A DNA stretch of 23,015 nucleotides. Origin: Haliea sp041583655 (GTDB lineage: Bacteria > Pseudomonadota > Gammaproteobacteria > Pseudomonadales > Halieaceae). The stretch spans positions 1 through 23,015 of the forward strand of contig JBFHFJ010000017.1 in NCBI GenBank assembly GCA_041583655.1. The letters are read 5' to 3'. Both the position numbers and the translations under genes were made by a program. The notes below the pieces were generated by a model. It had not been told where the DNA came from. It worked only from the letters and a program-made list of their open reading frames with translations, and did no database searches. Shown piece after piece: positions 1 through 7,868 of this stretch; within the stretch, counting starts at the first letter, position 1, and every line of letters begins with the position of its first letter.

Positions 1-3
1 AAT

Positions 4-25
4 GCTAATGAGAACCATTGTCAAC
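4..25 (-). promoter_or_regulatory. Fur-box-like element within a leftward promoter
   Basis: Bases 4-22 read GCTAATGAGAACCATTGTC, matching the 19-bp Fur consensus GATAATGATAATCATTATC at 15 of 19 positions by eye. On the minus strand a perfect -35 hexamer TTGACA lies at 25-20, so a 17-nt spacer would put the -10 at or just past the window edge, with the Fur-like site filling the spacer. That is the usual layout of an iron-repressed promoter. It would drive a gene to the left of this window. An inverted repeat ATTGT-CA-ACAAT (17-28) overlaps it. The -10 and the gene are not visible, so the call rests on the match and the geometry only. Confidence 0.45.
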
Positions 26-142
26 AATTCCCGGGCGAATGCCCAGGTCGAGGTTGTCACCGTGCGCAGTTGTCGCAGCCGCTACGCCACCAGCTCCCCC
101 GGTGTTTTGGCGCAGAGTAGCACACGTCCGGCGGCCTTCAGG

Positions 143-148
143 TATAAT
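143..148 (+). promoter_or_regulatory. Candidate -10 element upstream of proA
   Basis: A perfect TATAAT hexamer sits 30 nt before the proA start codon. No good -35 is seen at 16-18 nt upstream, so this is either a weakly matched or activator-dependent promoter, or chance. It is the only consensus -10 seen just ahead of the tightly packed proA-lipB gene run and could be the operon promoter. The rest of 26-178 holds nothing else that I recognise. Confidence 0.4.
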
Positions 149-178
149 CGCGGTTTGTCTCGGGGCCGGAAAGCAGGA

Positions 179-1435
179 ATGAGTGTTGAGCAGTACATGC
201 AGGATCTGGGTCGCGCGGCTCGCGCCGCCTCCCGGCGGGTCGCGGCGTCTTCCACCGCCCAGCGCAATGCCGCCCTGCTGGCTACCTGTGCGGCGTTGGA
301 TGAGTCCCGTGCCGAGCTGGCGGCCGCCAATGCGGAAGACCTCGCCCGCGGTCGCGAACGGGGTCTCGATGCCGCACTGCTGGACAGGCTGGAACTGACC
401 CCGGCGGCCATCGACGCGATGCTCGCCGGCTTGCGCCAGGTAGCGGCCCTGGCGGACCCGGTGGGCAGCATCAGTGATGTCAACACCATGCCCAGCGGCA
501 TCCAGGTCGGCAGGATGCGGGTCCCGCTCGGGGTCATCGGTATCATCTATGAATCCCGCCCCAACGTGACCGTAGAGGCGGCCAGCCTGTGCCTGAAGTC
601 GGGCAACGCCACGATCCTCCGCGGCGGCTCCGAGGCCCTGGCCTCCAACACTGCCATAGCCGCCTGCATTACCCGGGGGCTCGAGTCCGCGGGCCTGCCC
701 GCTGCGGCGGTGCAGGTGGTTGCCACCGCCGATCGCGCGGCGGTCGGGGCCCTGATCACCATGCCCGACTATGTCGACGTCATCGTTCCCCGGGGCGGCA
801 AGGGCCTGATCGAGCGCATCAGCCGCGACGCCCGGGTGCCGGTGATCAAGCACCTGGATGGTGTCTGCCATGTCTATATCGATGCCGGTGCCGACCACGC
901 CATGGCGCTGGAGATCGCGGTCAACGCCAAGACCCAGCGCTACGGGACCTGCAACACCATGGAAACCCTGCTGGTCGCGGCTGCCGAGGCTGGCGGCATG
1001 CTGCCACAGCTGGCGGCGGCATTCGCGGCCAAAGGGGTCGAGCTGCGCGGCTGTGAGCGCAGCCGGGAAATACTGCCCGCCATCACCGCGGCCACGGAAC
1101 AGGACTGGCACGAGGAATACCTGGCGCCGGTGCTGGCCCTGCGGGTCGTGGACGACCTCGACGCGGCCATCGCCCACATCAACCACTACGGCTCGCAGCA
1201 CACGGACAGTATTGTGACCCGCGACCACGGCAACGCCATGCGCTTCCTGCGGGAAGTGGACTCCAGCTCGGTGATGGTCAACGCGTCGACACGGTTCGCC
1301 GATGGTTTCGAATACGGTCTTGGTGCGGAAATCGGGATCTCCACTGACAAGCTCCACGCCCGCGGCCCGGTGGGGCTCGAGGGCCTGACTTCCCGCAAGT
1401 ATGTTGTCTTTGGCGAGGGGCAGGTTCGCCGTTGA
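179..1435 (+). CDS. proA: Gamma-glutamyl phosphate reductase
   Basis: ProA reduces gamma-glutamyl phosphate to glutamate-5-semialdehyde with NADPH, the second step of proline synthesis in the cytoplasm. The 418-aa product has the usual length and belongs to the aldehyde dehydrogenase superfamily. The nucleophile region reads YGTCNTMETLL with Cys258, and PLGVIGIIYESRPNVTV and IVPRGGKGLI are typical ProA stretches. The frame stays open upstream to base 2, but the family N-terminus begins at MSVEQYMQDLG, so ATG 179 is chosen, with a GGAAAG/GCAGGA purine run just before it. Its stop overlaps the next gene's TTG start (TTGA), suggesting coupling to nadD. proB is not adjacent in this window. Confidence 0.96.
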   Translation: MSVEQYMQDLGRAARAASRRVAASSTAQRNAALLATCAALDESRAELAAANAEDLARGRERGLDAALLDRLELTPAAIDAMLAGLRQVAALADPVGSISDVNTMPSGIQVGRMRVPLGVIGIIYESRPNVTVEAASLCLKSGNATILRGGSEALASNTAIAACITRGLESAGLPAAAVQVVATADRAAVGALITMPDYVDVIVPRGGKGLIERISRDARVPVIKHLDGVCHVYIDAGADHAMALEIAVNAKTQRYGTCNTMETLLVAAAEAGGMLPQLAAAFAAKGVELRGCERSREILPAITAATEQDWHEEYLAPVLALRVVDDLDAAIAHINHYGSQHTDSIVTRDHGNAMRFLREVDSSSVMVNASTRFADGFEYGLGAEIGISTDKLHARGPVGLEGLTSRKYVVFGEGQVRR

Positions 1436-2106
1436 GCGCCAGTGCGGCAACAGCCAGCCCCGTGGCCGTCCTCGGCGGCACCTTCAACCCCATCCACAAC
1501 GGCCACCTGCGCTCGGCGCTGGAACTGGTTGAACTGCTGGGGCTCGAACGCCTCCACCTGATGCCCTGTGCCCACCCCCCGCACAGGCCGCCGCCGGACT
1601 GCCCCGCGGAGTGCAGGGCGGACATGGTCGAGCTGGCGGTGGCAGGGGAGCCGCGCCTGGTGTGTGATCGCCGGGAGCTGGACCGCAGCGGTCCTTCCTG
1701 GACCGTGGACAGCCTCGCGGCCCTGCGTGATGAGTACGGGCCTGCGCGCAGCCTCGGCCTGGTAATGGGCTGCGACGCCCTGCTGGGGCTGGCGGGCTGG
1801 CACCGCTGGCAGGCATTGCTTGACTACGCCCACGTTATCGTGATCGCCCGCCCGGGCTGGCAGCTGCCCGGGGATGGCCCGGTGGCGGACTGGCTGGCGG
1901 CGCACCGCATGGACTCTGCCGACGCCCTGCGCGCGCGTCCCGCCGGTGGAGTGCTGATGCTCGAACTGCGCCCGCTGGACATTTCCTCCACGGATATCCG
2001 GGCCCTCTGCCGCGCGGGGCGGTCCGCGCGCTACCTGCTGCCAGAACCTGTGCTGGACTATATTGAAAGCCGTCAGCTGTATCGCAGTACAGCTGACAAC
2101 AACTGA
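1432..2106 (+). CDS. nadD: Nicotinate-nucleotide adenylyltransferase
   Basis: NadD joins nicotinate mononucleotide and ATP to make deamido-NAD, an essential cytoplasmic step of NAD synthesis. The product (224 aa) opens with the nucleotidyltransferase signature GGTFNPIHNGH (H22 and H25 of the HxGH-type motif) and has the C-terminal ISSTDIR motif near residues 184-190, both typical of NadD. The start is a TTG overlapping the proA stop by 4 nt. A GTG at 1462, nearer the conserved VAVLGGTF, is an alternative that would remove ten residues. nadD next to rsfS is a widely conserved pairing. Confidence 0.95.
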   Translation: MSASAATASPVAVLGGTFNPIHNGHLRSALELVELLGLERLHLMPCAHPPHRPPPDCPAECRADMVELAVAGEPRLVCDRRELDRSGPSWTVDSLAALRDEYGPARSLGLVMGCDALLGLAGWHRWQALLDYAHVIVIARPGWQLPGDGPVADWLAAHRMDSADALRARPAGGVLMLELRPLDISSTDIRALCRAGRSARYLLPEPVLDYIESRQLYRSTADNN

Positions 2107-2129
2107 TTCACTGGAGAGAACCCGACCGG

Positions 2130-2465
2130 ATGCAAGCCGAAGCCCTGAAAGAACTTGTTGTTACCGCCCTTGAAGACATCAAGGGGGTCAACATTGTAAC
2201 CCTTGATGTCCGCCAGCTGACTGATGTCATGGACTACCTGGTCATCGCCAGCGGTACCTCCAACCGCCACGTGAAGTCGCTGGCTGACCATGTGGCCATG
2301 GAGGCAAAGAAGGAAGGCGTTCGCCCCCTGGGCGTCGAGGGTGAGAACCCCGGCGAATGGGTACTGGTGGACTTCGGCGATGTCGTCGTGCATGTCATGC
2401 TGCCCGCGACCCGCGACTTCTACGACCTCGAGCGGCTCTGGGTCGATACCCGCCAGGAGCCCTGA
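2130..2465 (+). CDS. rsfS: Ribosomal silencing factor RsfS
   Basis: RsfS (formerly YbeB/Iojap) binds ribosomal protein uL14 and blocks joining of the 30S and 50S subunits when nutrients are scarce. The 111-aa protein matches the family along its whole length: the LDVRQLTDVMDYLVIASGTS stretch, then HVKSLADHV, EGENPGEWVLVDFGDVVVHVM and the final FYDLERLW. ATG 2130 is preceded by a GGAGAG ribosome binding site. It ends one base into the rlmH start codon (TGATG), a sign of translational coupling. Confidence 0.96.
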   Translation: MQAEALKELVVTALEDIKGVNIVTLDVRQLTDVMDYLVIASGTSNRHVKSLADHVAMEAKKEGVRPLGVEGENPGEWVLVDFGDVVVHVMLPATRDFYDLERLWVDTRQEP

Positions 2466-2935
2466 TGCGGCTGACGGTCATCACCGTCGGCGGCAAGATG
2501 CCCGCCTGGGTAGGCGAGGGTGTGGCTGAGTACAGCAAGCGCCTGCCCCGGGAAATTCGCCTGCAGTGGCGCGAACTGCCACTGGCCCGCCGGGGCCGTG
2601 ACAGCAAGCCGGAACAGCTGCGTGAACGGGAGGGCGAGCAGATCATCAAGGCGGTTCCCGCCGGTGACCAGGTCGTCGCCCTGGACGTTCGCGGCGACAG
2701 CTGGAGTACGGAGCAGCTCGCGGACCGGCTGGCCGACTGGCAGATGAGCGGCACCAATGTCAGCCTGCTCATTGGTGGCCCCGACGGTCTTTCCCCGGCT
2801 TGCCTGGCCTTGGCCCGGCAGCGCTGGTCCCTGAGTGCGCTGACCCTGCCGCACCCCCTGGTGCGGGTGTTGCTCGCGGAGCAGCTGTATCGCGCTTGGA
2901 CAATCACTGCCGGGCACCCGTATCATCGCGCCTGA
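2465..2935 (+). CDS. rlmH: 23S rRNA pseudouridine-1915 N3-methyltransferase
   Basis: RlmH is a SPOUT-class methyltransferase that methylates pseudouridine 1915 in helix 69 of 23S rRNA on assembled 70S ribosomes, using S-adenosylmethionine. The product is 156 aa, essentially the length of the E. coli enzyme. The knot and cofactor region VSLLIGGPDGLSPA and the C-terminus LPHPLVRVLLAEQLYRAW..HPYHR are near-invariant family segments. Start ATG 2465 overlaps the rsfS stop. The frame is open further upstream, but only through rsfS sequence, so the short start is used. Confidence 0.97.
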   Translation: MRLTVITVGGKMPAWVGEGVAEYSKRLPREIRLQWRELPLARRGRDSKPEQLREREGEQIIKAVPAGDQVVALDVRGDSWSTEQLADRLADWQMSGTNVSLLIGGPDGLSPACLALARQRWSLSALTLPHPLVRVLLAEQLYRAWTITAGHPYHRA

Positions 2936-2977
2936 CGCGCGTCCCAGACCAGCAATCGCGCAGGCGACGGTACGAGA

Positions 2978-4834
2978 ATGCCACAGCACATCCCACTCAA
3001 GGACCCCAGCGGCGATATCCGGATATTCGGTGCGCGTACGTTGTTCTCTGTGTTCGTGGTGCTGGCGCTGCTGGCATCCCTGCTGGCGCGCTATTACGAC
3101 CTGCAGATCAACGACTACGAGATCTATCGCACTCAATCCGAGCGCAACCGGGTTCAGCTGCAGCCGCTGCCGCCAAAGCGCGGCCTGATTTACGACCGCA
3201 ATGGCGTGTTGCTGGCTGACAACCGGCCCAGCCACATACTGTCTATTGTCCGCGAGCGTGTCGATGACCTCGAGGCCACATTGGCCGAGCTCCAATCGCT
3301 GGTGCCCATTTCCGATGCCGACCTGGAAAACTTCCGCTTGAAGTTGCAGCGACGCCGGCCTTACGAAGCCGTGCCGCTGCGGTTCCGCTTGACCGAGGAG
3401 GAAAGGGCGCTGCTGGCGGTGAACCGGCACCGCATGCCCGGTGTCACAGTGGATGCGCAGCTGGTGCGGCATTATCCCCATGGCGAATTGTTCTCCCACG
3501 CCGTGGGGTATGTCGGGCGCATCAATGAACAGGAGGCGCAGGAGCTGGACGAGCGCAATTACCGCGGCACGTTTCATGTGGGCAAGGTCGGGGTGGAGAA
3601 ATTCTACGAGGACCTGCTGCATGGCGAAGTGGGTTACCAGAACGTGGAAACCAATGCCCACGGGCGGGTACTGCGGGTACTCGAGCGGTTTGACCCGGTT
3701 CCGGGGGGCGACATTACCCTGCACCTCGACTTCGACCTGCAGCAGACCGCCTTCGAGGCCCTGGGCGACCAGCGCGGGTCGGTGGTCGCCATCGACCCTC
3801 TCACCGGCGGCGTGCTGGCGATGGTGTCCACTCCAGGCTTTGATACCAACCTGTTCGTCAACGGTATCAGCGGGGCTGACTACAGCGCCCTGCGCGACTC
3901 TCTGGACGTGCCCCTGTTCAACCGGGCCGTGCAGGGCCAGTATCCCCCCGGCTCCACTATCAAGCCGATGATGGCGATGGCCGGGCTGAAATCCGGCCTG
4001 GTTACTCCCGAGAGCACCGTGCCCGATCCTGGCTGGTACAGCCTCCCGGGCGACTCGCGCCGCTACCGGGACTGGATCCTTAAAATCCGCGGCAGCGGGC
4101 ACGCCGCGCGTGTCGATATGCACATGGCGGTTGCAGAGTCCTGCGATGTCTACTTCTACGACCTTGCCAGGCGCCTGACGATCGACCGCATGCACGAGTA
4201 CCTGTCGGCCTACGGGTTGGGCAGCCGCACCGGGGTTGATACCACCAACGAGCGCGCGGGTGTACTGCCTTCGACCCGCTGGAAGCGGGAAGCCATGAAC
4301 CAGCCCTGGTACCCGGGTGAGACCCTGAGCGCGGGCATTGGCCAGGGCTACATGCTGGCGACACCGGTACAGCTGGCGGTAGCCACCTCCGTGCTCGCAA
4401 CCCGGGGTGAGCACCGGGCGCCACGCCTGGTCCGCTCCATCGGGGGGGAGCCGCTGGAGGCGCCGCTGCTGGGTACCCTTGAAGCCACGCCCGAGCAGTG
4501 GGAGGTCGTGCACGATTCCATGCGCGCGGTGGTGCACAGTGCCCGCGGAACTGCGCGCAAGATCGGCGAGGGCATACGCTACGAAATGGCGAGCAAGACC
4601 GGCACCGCACAGGTGATCGGGATTGCCCAGGGCGCGGTGTATGTCGAGGCGGAAGTTGCCGAGCGCCATCGCAACCACGGCCTGTTTATCGCCTTTGCCC
4701 CCTACGAGGCCCCGACCATCGCGGTGGCGGTCATCGTGGAGAATGGTGGCGGTGCCTCGGCGGCATCCCCCATCGCCCGTGCCGTACTGGACGCTTGGTT
4801 GGTAGGGACTGAAGAAGAGGTTGATGATGAGTGA
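2978..4834 (+). CDS. mrdA: Penicillin-binding protein 2 (peptidoglycan D,D-transpeptidase)
   Basis: PBP2 is the class B transpeptidase of the rod complex. It cross-links peptidoglycan during cell elongation, anchored in the inner membrane with its catalytic domain in the periplasm. The 618-aa product has one N-terminal membrane segment (about residues 22-40, LFSVFVVLALLASLLARYY), a PBP dimer domain, and the transpeptidase motifs SxxK at S326-TIK, S388-CD in the SxN position and K540-TGTAQ. These positions are within a few residues of E. coli PBP2. Adjacency to rodA separates it from the division enzyme FtsI. The 3' end overlaps rodA by 8 nt. Confidence 0.97.
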   Translation: MPQHIPLKDPSGDIRIFGARTLFSVFVVLALLASLLARYYDLQINDYEIYRTQSERNRVQLQPLPPKRGLIYDRNGVLLADNRPSHILSIVRERVDDLEATLAELQSLVPISDADLENFRLKLQRRRPYEAVPLRFRLTEEERALLAVNRHRMPGVTVDAQLVRHYPHGELFSHAVGYVGRINEQEAQELDERNYRGTFHVGKVGVEKFYEDLLHGEVGYQNVETNAHGRVLRVLERFDPVPGGDITLHLDFDLQQTAFEALGDQRGSVVAIDPLTGGVLAMVSTPGFDTNLFVNGISGADYSALRDSLDVPLFNRAVQGQYPPGSTIKPMMAMAGLKSGLVTPESTVPDPGWYSLPGDSRRYRDWILKIRGSGHAARVDMHMAVAESCDVYFYDLARRLTIDRMHEYLSAYGLGSRTGVDTTNERAGVLPSTRWKREAMNQPWYPGETLSAGIGQGYMLATPVQLAVATSVLATRGEHRAPRLVRSIGGEPLEAPLLGTLEATPEQWEVVHDSMRAVVHSARGTARKIGEGIRYEMASKTGTAQVIGIAQGAVYVEAEVAERHRNHGLFIAFAPYEAPTIAVAVIVENGGGASAASPIARAVLDAWLVGTEEEVDDE

Positions 4835-5972
4835 CTATGTCCGCCGGCTGCAGCTCCCCGGGGACGATGCGGACCTGTCCCGCCGTGTACCGCTCGCCCT
4901 GCGCCTGCACCTGGATATTCCGCTGCTGCTGCTGTTGCTGACACTCACAGGGTTCGGCCTGGTGGTGCTCTACAGCGCATCGGGCAAGCAGCTGGGCGCC
5001 GTCATCCGCCAGGGGCAGTATTTTCTCCTGGCCTACGGCGTGATGTTTGTTGCGGCCCAGATCGACCTGCAGCGCTACCGGCGCTGGGCCCCCTGGTTTT
5101 ACCTGCTGGGCCTGGCCCTGCTGGTCGCGGTCATGTTGTTCGGGGTGGGGGCCAAAGGTGCGCAGCGCTGGCTGGAAGTCGCGGGATTCCGGTTCCAGCC
5201 CTCGGAGATCCTGAAGCTGGTGATGCCGCTGACAATAGCCTGGTACCTATCGTCCAGATCCCTGCCCCCGCGGTTCAAGTATGTGCTGGCCTGCCTGTTG
5301 CTGGTGGTCCTGCCCTCGGCCCTGATTCTGCTGCAGCCGGACCTGGGGACAGCCCTGCTGATTGCCGCCAGCGGCCTGTTTGTACTGTTCATTGCCGGAA
5401 TCGGCTGGCGCTATCTGGTGGGAGCCGCGGTGCTGGCGGTACTGTCTGCCTGGCCGGTATGGATGTACGTGCTCAAGGAGTACCAGAAGCAGCGCATCCT
5501 GACCCTGCTCAACCCGGAAAGCGACAAGCTCGGTGCGGGCTGGAATATTATCCAGTCCAAGACCGCCATCGGCTCCGGTGGCTGGGAGGGCAAGGGCTGG
5601 CTCAAGGGCACCCAGTCACAGCTGGATTTCCTGCCCGAAAGCCACACCGACTTCATTATCGCCGTGCTGGCGGAGGAGTTCGGCCTGCGCGGGGTGCTGG
5701 TGTTGCTGGCGCTCTATCTGCTGATCATCCTGCGCGGTTTCTGGATCGGCGTGAGCGCGAGCGGCAACTTCGGGCGCATGGTTGCGGCCAGCCTGACGCT
5801 GACGTTTTTCGTCTATATCTTTGTTAACATGGGCATGGTCGCGGGCCTGCTGCCTGTAGTGGGGGTGCCGCTGCCCCTGGTGAGTGCGGGTGGCACATCG
5901 ATTGTTACCTTGATGGCGGGTTTTGGCGTGCTGATGGCCGTGTCGACGGCGGACGGCGGTGGCCGCCGGTGA
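4827..5972 (+). CDS. rodA: Rod-shape peptidoglycan glycosyltransferase RodA (SEDS family)
   Basis: RodA polymerises lipid II into glycan strands as partner of PBP2 in the elongasome. It is a polytopic inner-membrane protein. The 381-aa product shows about ten hydrophobic segments. Family motifs are LYSASGKQ near residue 50, GAQRWLEVAGFRFQPSEILK near 111-130, LLQPDLGTALL near 168, and FLPESHTDFIIAVLAEEFG near 268, containing the functionally important Asp275. Three candidate starts lie together (TTG 4821, ATG 4824, ATG 4827); the GAAGAAGAGG run ending at 4820 is best spaced from ATG 4827. It overlaps mrdA, so the two are likely made in a coupled ratio. Confidence 0.96.
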   Translation: MSDYVRRLQLPGDDADLSRRVPLALRLHLDIPLLLLLLTLTGFGLVVLYSASGKQLGAVIRQGQYFLLAYGVMFVAAQIDLQRYRRWAPWFYLLGLALLVAVMLFGVGAKGAQRWLEVAGFRFQPSEILKLVMPLTIAWYLSSRSLPPRFKYVLACLLLVVLPSALILLQPDLGTALLIAASGLFVLFIAGIGWRYLVGAAVLAVLSAWPVWMYVLKEYQKQRILTLLNPESDKLGAGWNIIQSKTAIGSGGWEGKGWLKGTQSQLDFLPESHTDFIIAVLAEEFGLRGVLVLLALYLLIILRGFWIGVSASGNFGRMVAASLTLTFFVYIFVNMGMVAGLLPVVGVPLPLVSAGGTSIVTLMAGFGVLMAVSTADGGGRR

Positions 5973-6007
5973 GAAGTGAGCGCAGTGGTTTCCATGAGAA
6001 TCAGGGC

Positions 6008-7000
6008 ATGATGACAACAATATTCAAGCGGAGTCTGGGGGCACTTTGCCTGTGGGCGGTCGCGTCCTCGGCGGCGGCGAGTTATGGCGATCACGAGGGA
6101 GCCCGGGCCCTGGTCGATGAACTGGTGGCCGAGGAGCGCGGCCTGGACCGGGAGCGACTGCTGCAGGTGCTGGCCCAGGCCGAGCGCCAGGAGCGCATTC
6201 TGGAGGCCATGTCGCGGCCGGCGGAGAAGGTAAAGCCCTGGTACGAGTACCGGCAGATTTTTCTCACTGCGCAGCGCGAGGAGGAGGGGCTGGCGTTTTT
6301 CGCGGCTCACCGCGATACCTTCGCGCGAGCGGAGGCCGAGTTTGGCGTGCCCGCGGAAATCGTCCTTGCCATCATCGGCGTGGAAACATTTTACGGGCGC
6401 ATCGCCGGCAGCTACCGGGTAATAGATGCACTGGCAACCCTGGCCTTCGACTACCCCCGCCGCGCGGCCTTCTTCAGCAAGGAACTCAAGAACTATCTGA
6501 TCCTCACTGCGGAGCAGCAGCTGGACCCCCTCGCGATGATGGGGTCCTATGCCGGTGCCATGGGCTACGGCCAGTTCATGCCCAGCAGCTACCGCGCCTA
6601 CGCGGTGGATTTTGACGGCGATGGCGTTATTGATATCTGGACCAACCCGGTGGACGCCATAGGCAGCGTGGCCAACTATCTGCGCCGCCACGGCTGGCGC
6701 AGTGGCGAGACCATTGTCGTTGCGGCCGAGGCCGGCCCCGATGTGCCCGAGCGCTGGTTCAACGCGGGCCTGGTCCCGGAGCGCACCGTGGCCGAGTTGA
6801 CAGCGGCGGGCCTGCGCAGCGCGCAGCCACTGGACCCGCAGACCCTGGCGACGGCAATCCGCCTGGAACTGGAAGACGGTCATGAGCACTGGCTGGGGCT
6901 GCACAATTTCTATGTCATCACCCGCTATAACCACAGTGCCATGTATGCCATGAGCGTGCACCAGCTGGGTCAGCGCCTGGCAGCGGGGATGCAGCTGTGA
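6008..7000 (+). CDS. mltB: Lytic murein transglycosylase B
   Basis: This periplasmic enzyme cleaves the MurNAc-GlcNAc bond to form 1,6-anhydro ends. The 330-aa product has a Sec signal (cleavage probably after SSAAA, near residue 24), a catalytic Glu126 in the GVETFYGR motif, and an EF-hand-like loop DFDGDGVIDIW starting at 201, as known in E. coli MltB/Slt35. The MGYGQFMPSSYRAYA stretch is typical. Unlike the E. coli lipoprotein, no proper lipobox is seen (GALC has Leu before Cys), so a soluble periplasmic form is inferred. Frame extends to a GTG at 5969 overlapping the rodA stop; ATG 6008 or 6011 gives a sensible signal peptide and follows an AGGG. Confidence 0.93.
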   Translation: MMTTIFKRSLGALCLWAVASSAAASYGDHEGARALVDELVAEERGLDRERLLQVLAQAERQERILEAMSRPAEKVKPWYEYRQIFLTAQREEEGLAFFAAHRDTFARAEAEFGVPAEIVLAIIGVETFYGRIAGSYRVIDALATLAFDYPRRAAFFSKELKNYLILTAEQQLDPLAMMGSYAGAMGYGQFMPSSYRAYAVDFDGDGVIDIWTNPVDAIGSVANYLRRHGWRSGETIVVAAEAGPDVPERWFNAGLVPERTVAELTAAGLRSAQPLDPQTLATAIRLELEDGHEHWLGLHNFYVITRYNHSAMYAMSVHQLGQRLAAGMQL

Positions 7001-7818
7001 TGGTCCGCGGCCTGGTGTTGATGGTGGCGGTTTCCCTGTTGGCGGTGGGTTGTGCAACCAGGCCGCCGGTGCCCGTTGAACCCGGCGAGCCGCCGGTTGT
7101 GGAGCGGGATGTGAGCAAGGATGGCGCGCCCCTGCGGTCTATTCGGCCGGAAGACGTGAGGGACGCCGTGCCGCGGCCGGACCCGATCCTCGACCTCGGT
7201 AACCTGAGCCCCTACTCCGTCCTGGGCGAGACCTATCACGTCCTGCCCAGCCTGGCCAATTACCGTGAGCGCGGCATAGCCTCGTGGTATGGCACCAAGT
7301 TCGACGGCCAGAAAACGTCCAATGGTGAGATCTACGATCTTTACGCCGCGTCCGCCGCGCACAAGACCCTGCCGATACCCTGTTACGCCCGTGTTACCAA
7401 CCTGGAGAATGGCCGCAGTATCGTGGTCCGGGTCAATGACCGGGGCCCCTTTCACAGTGACCGGCTGATTGACCTGTCCTATGGGGCCGCGGTCAAGCTC
7501 GGTTTCATGGAGGTGGGCACGGCGCCGGTGGAAGTCGAAGTCATCAACCTGGCCGGAATCGATGATCGCCGTGGTACCCTGCTGGGCAGCTACCGCTTTG
7601 TGCAGCTGGGAGCCTTTGGCTCAGAATCTTCCGCCCAGCGCCTGCGTGCGGAACTGGAGTCGCTGGTGACCTCGCCGGTCGCGGTAAGTCCGGTCGATAC
7701 CGGCAGCGGGCTGTTGTACCGGGTGCGCATAGGGCCGATGGAAACCAACGAGGAGATCCTGCTGGTACAGCAGCGCCTCGAGGCCAGCGGCTATACCGGT
7801 ACGCAGTTGCTGCCCTGA
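7000..7818 (+). CDS. rlpA: Septal ring lytic transglycosylase RlpA (lipoprotein)
   Basis: RlpA is an outer-membrane lipoprotein. In Pseudomonas it is a lytic transglycosylase acting on glycan strands stripped of stem peptides, helping daughter-cell separation. The 272-aa product has a lipobox LLAVGC with Cys18 and a double-psi beta-barrel domain at about 90-185. It retains the Glu110, His121 and Asp147 that correspond by eye to the catalytic set of the Pseudomonas enzyme (SNGEIYD, AAHKTLP, NDRGPF). A C-terminal SPOR domain at about 198-272 binds denuded peptidoglycan. Start ATG 7000 overlaps the mltB stop (TGATG); a GTG codon just before it is less likely. Confidence 0.95.
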   Translation: MVRGLVLMVAVSLLAVGCATRPPVPVEPGEPPVVERDVSKDGAPLRSIRPEDVRDAVPRPDPILDLGNLSPYSVLGETYHVLPSLANYRERGIASWYGTKFDGQKTSNGEIYDLYAASAAHKTLPIPCYARVTNLENGRSIVVRVNDRGPFHSDRLIDLSYGAAVKLGFMEVGTAPVEVEVINLAGIDDRRGTLLGSYRFVQLGAFGSESSAQRLRAELESLVTSPVAVSPVDTGSGLLYRVRIGPMETNEEILLVQQRLEASGYTGTQLLP

Positions 7819-7868
7819 GGCGGCCCCGACCCCCCATTTTGTTCCAACACATTGAGTCCATCGCTGTT

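Noticed and set aside
2..178. N-terminal extension of proA
   Set aside because: The extra 59 residues have no counterpart in ProA and include the candidate -10 TATAAT.
5..1450. Long minus-strand open frame opposite proA
   Set aside because: proA is certain from its motifs; the antisense product has no family features.
2420..4678. Long open frame (752 codons) on the minus strand
   Set aside because: It lies wholly antisense to rlmH and mrdA, has low-complexity Gly/Gln/Arg-rich composition and no recognisable domain. It is a by-product of GC-rich coding on the other strand.
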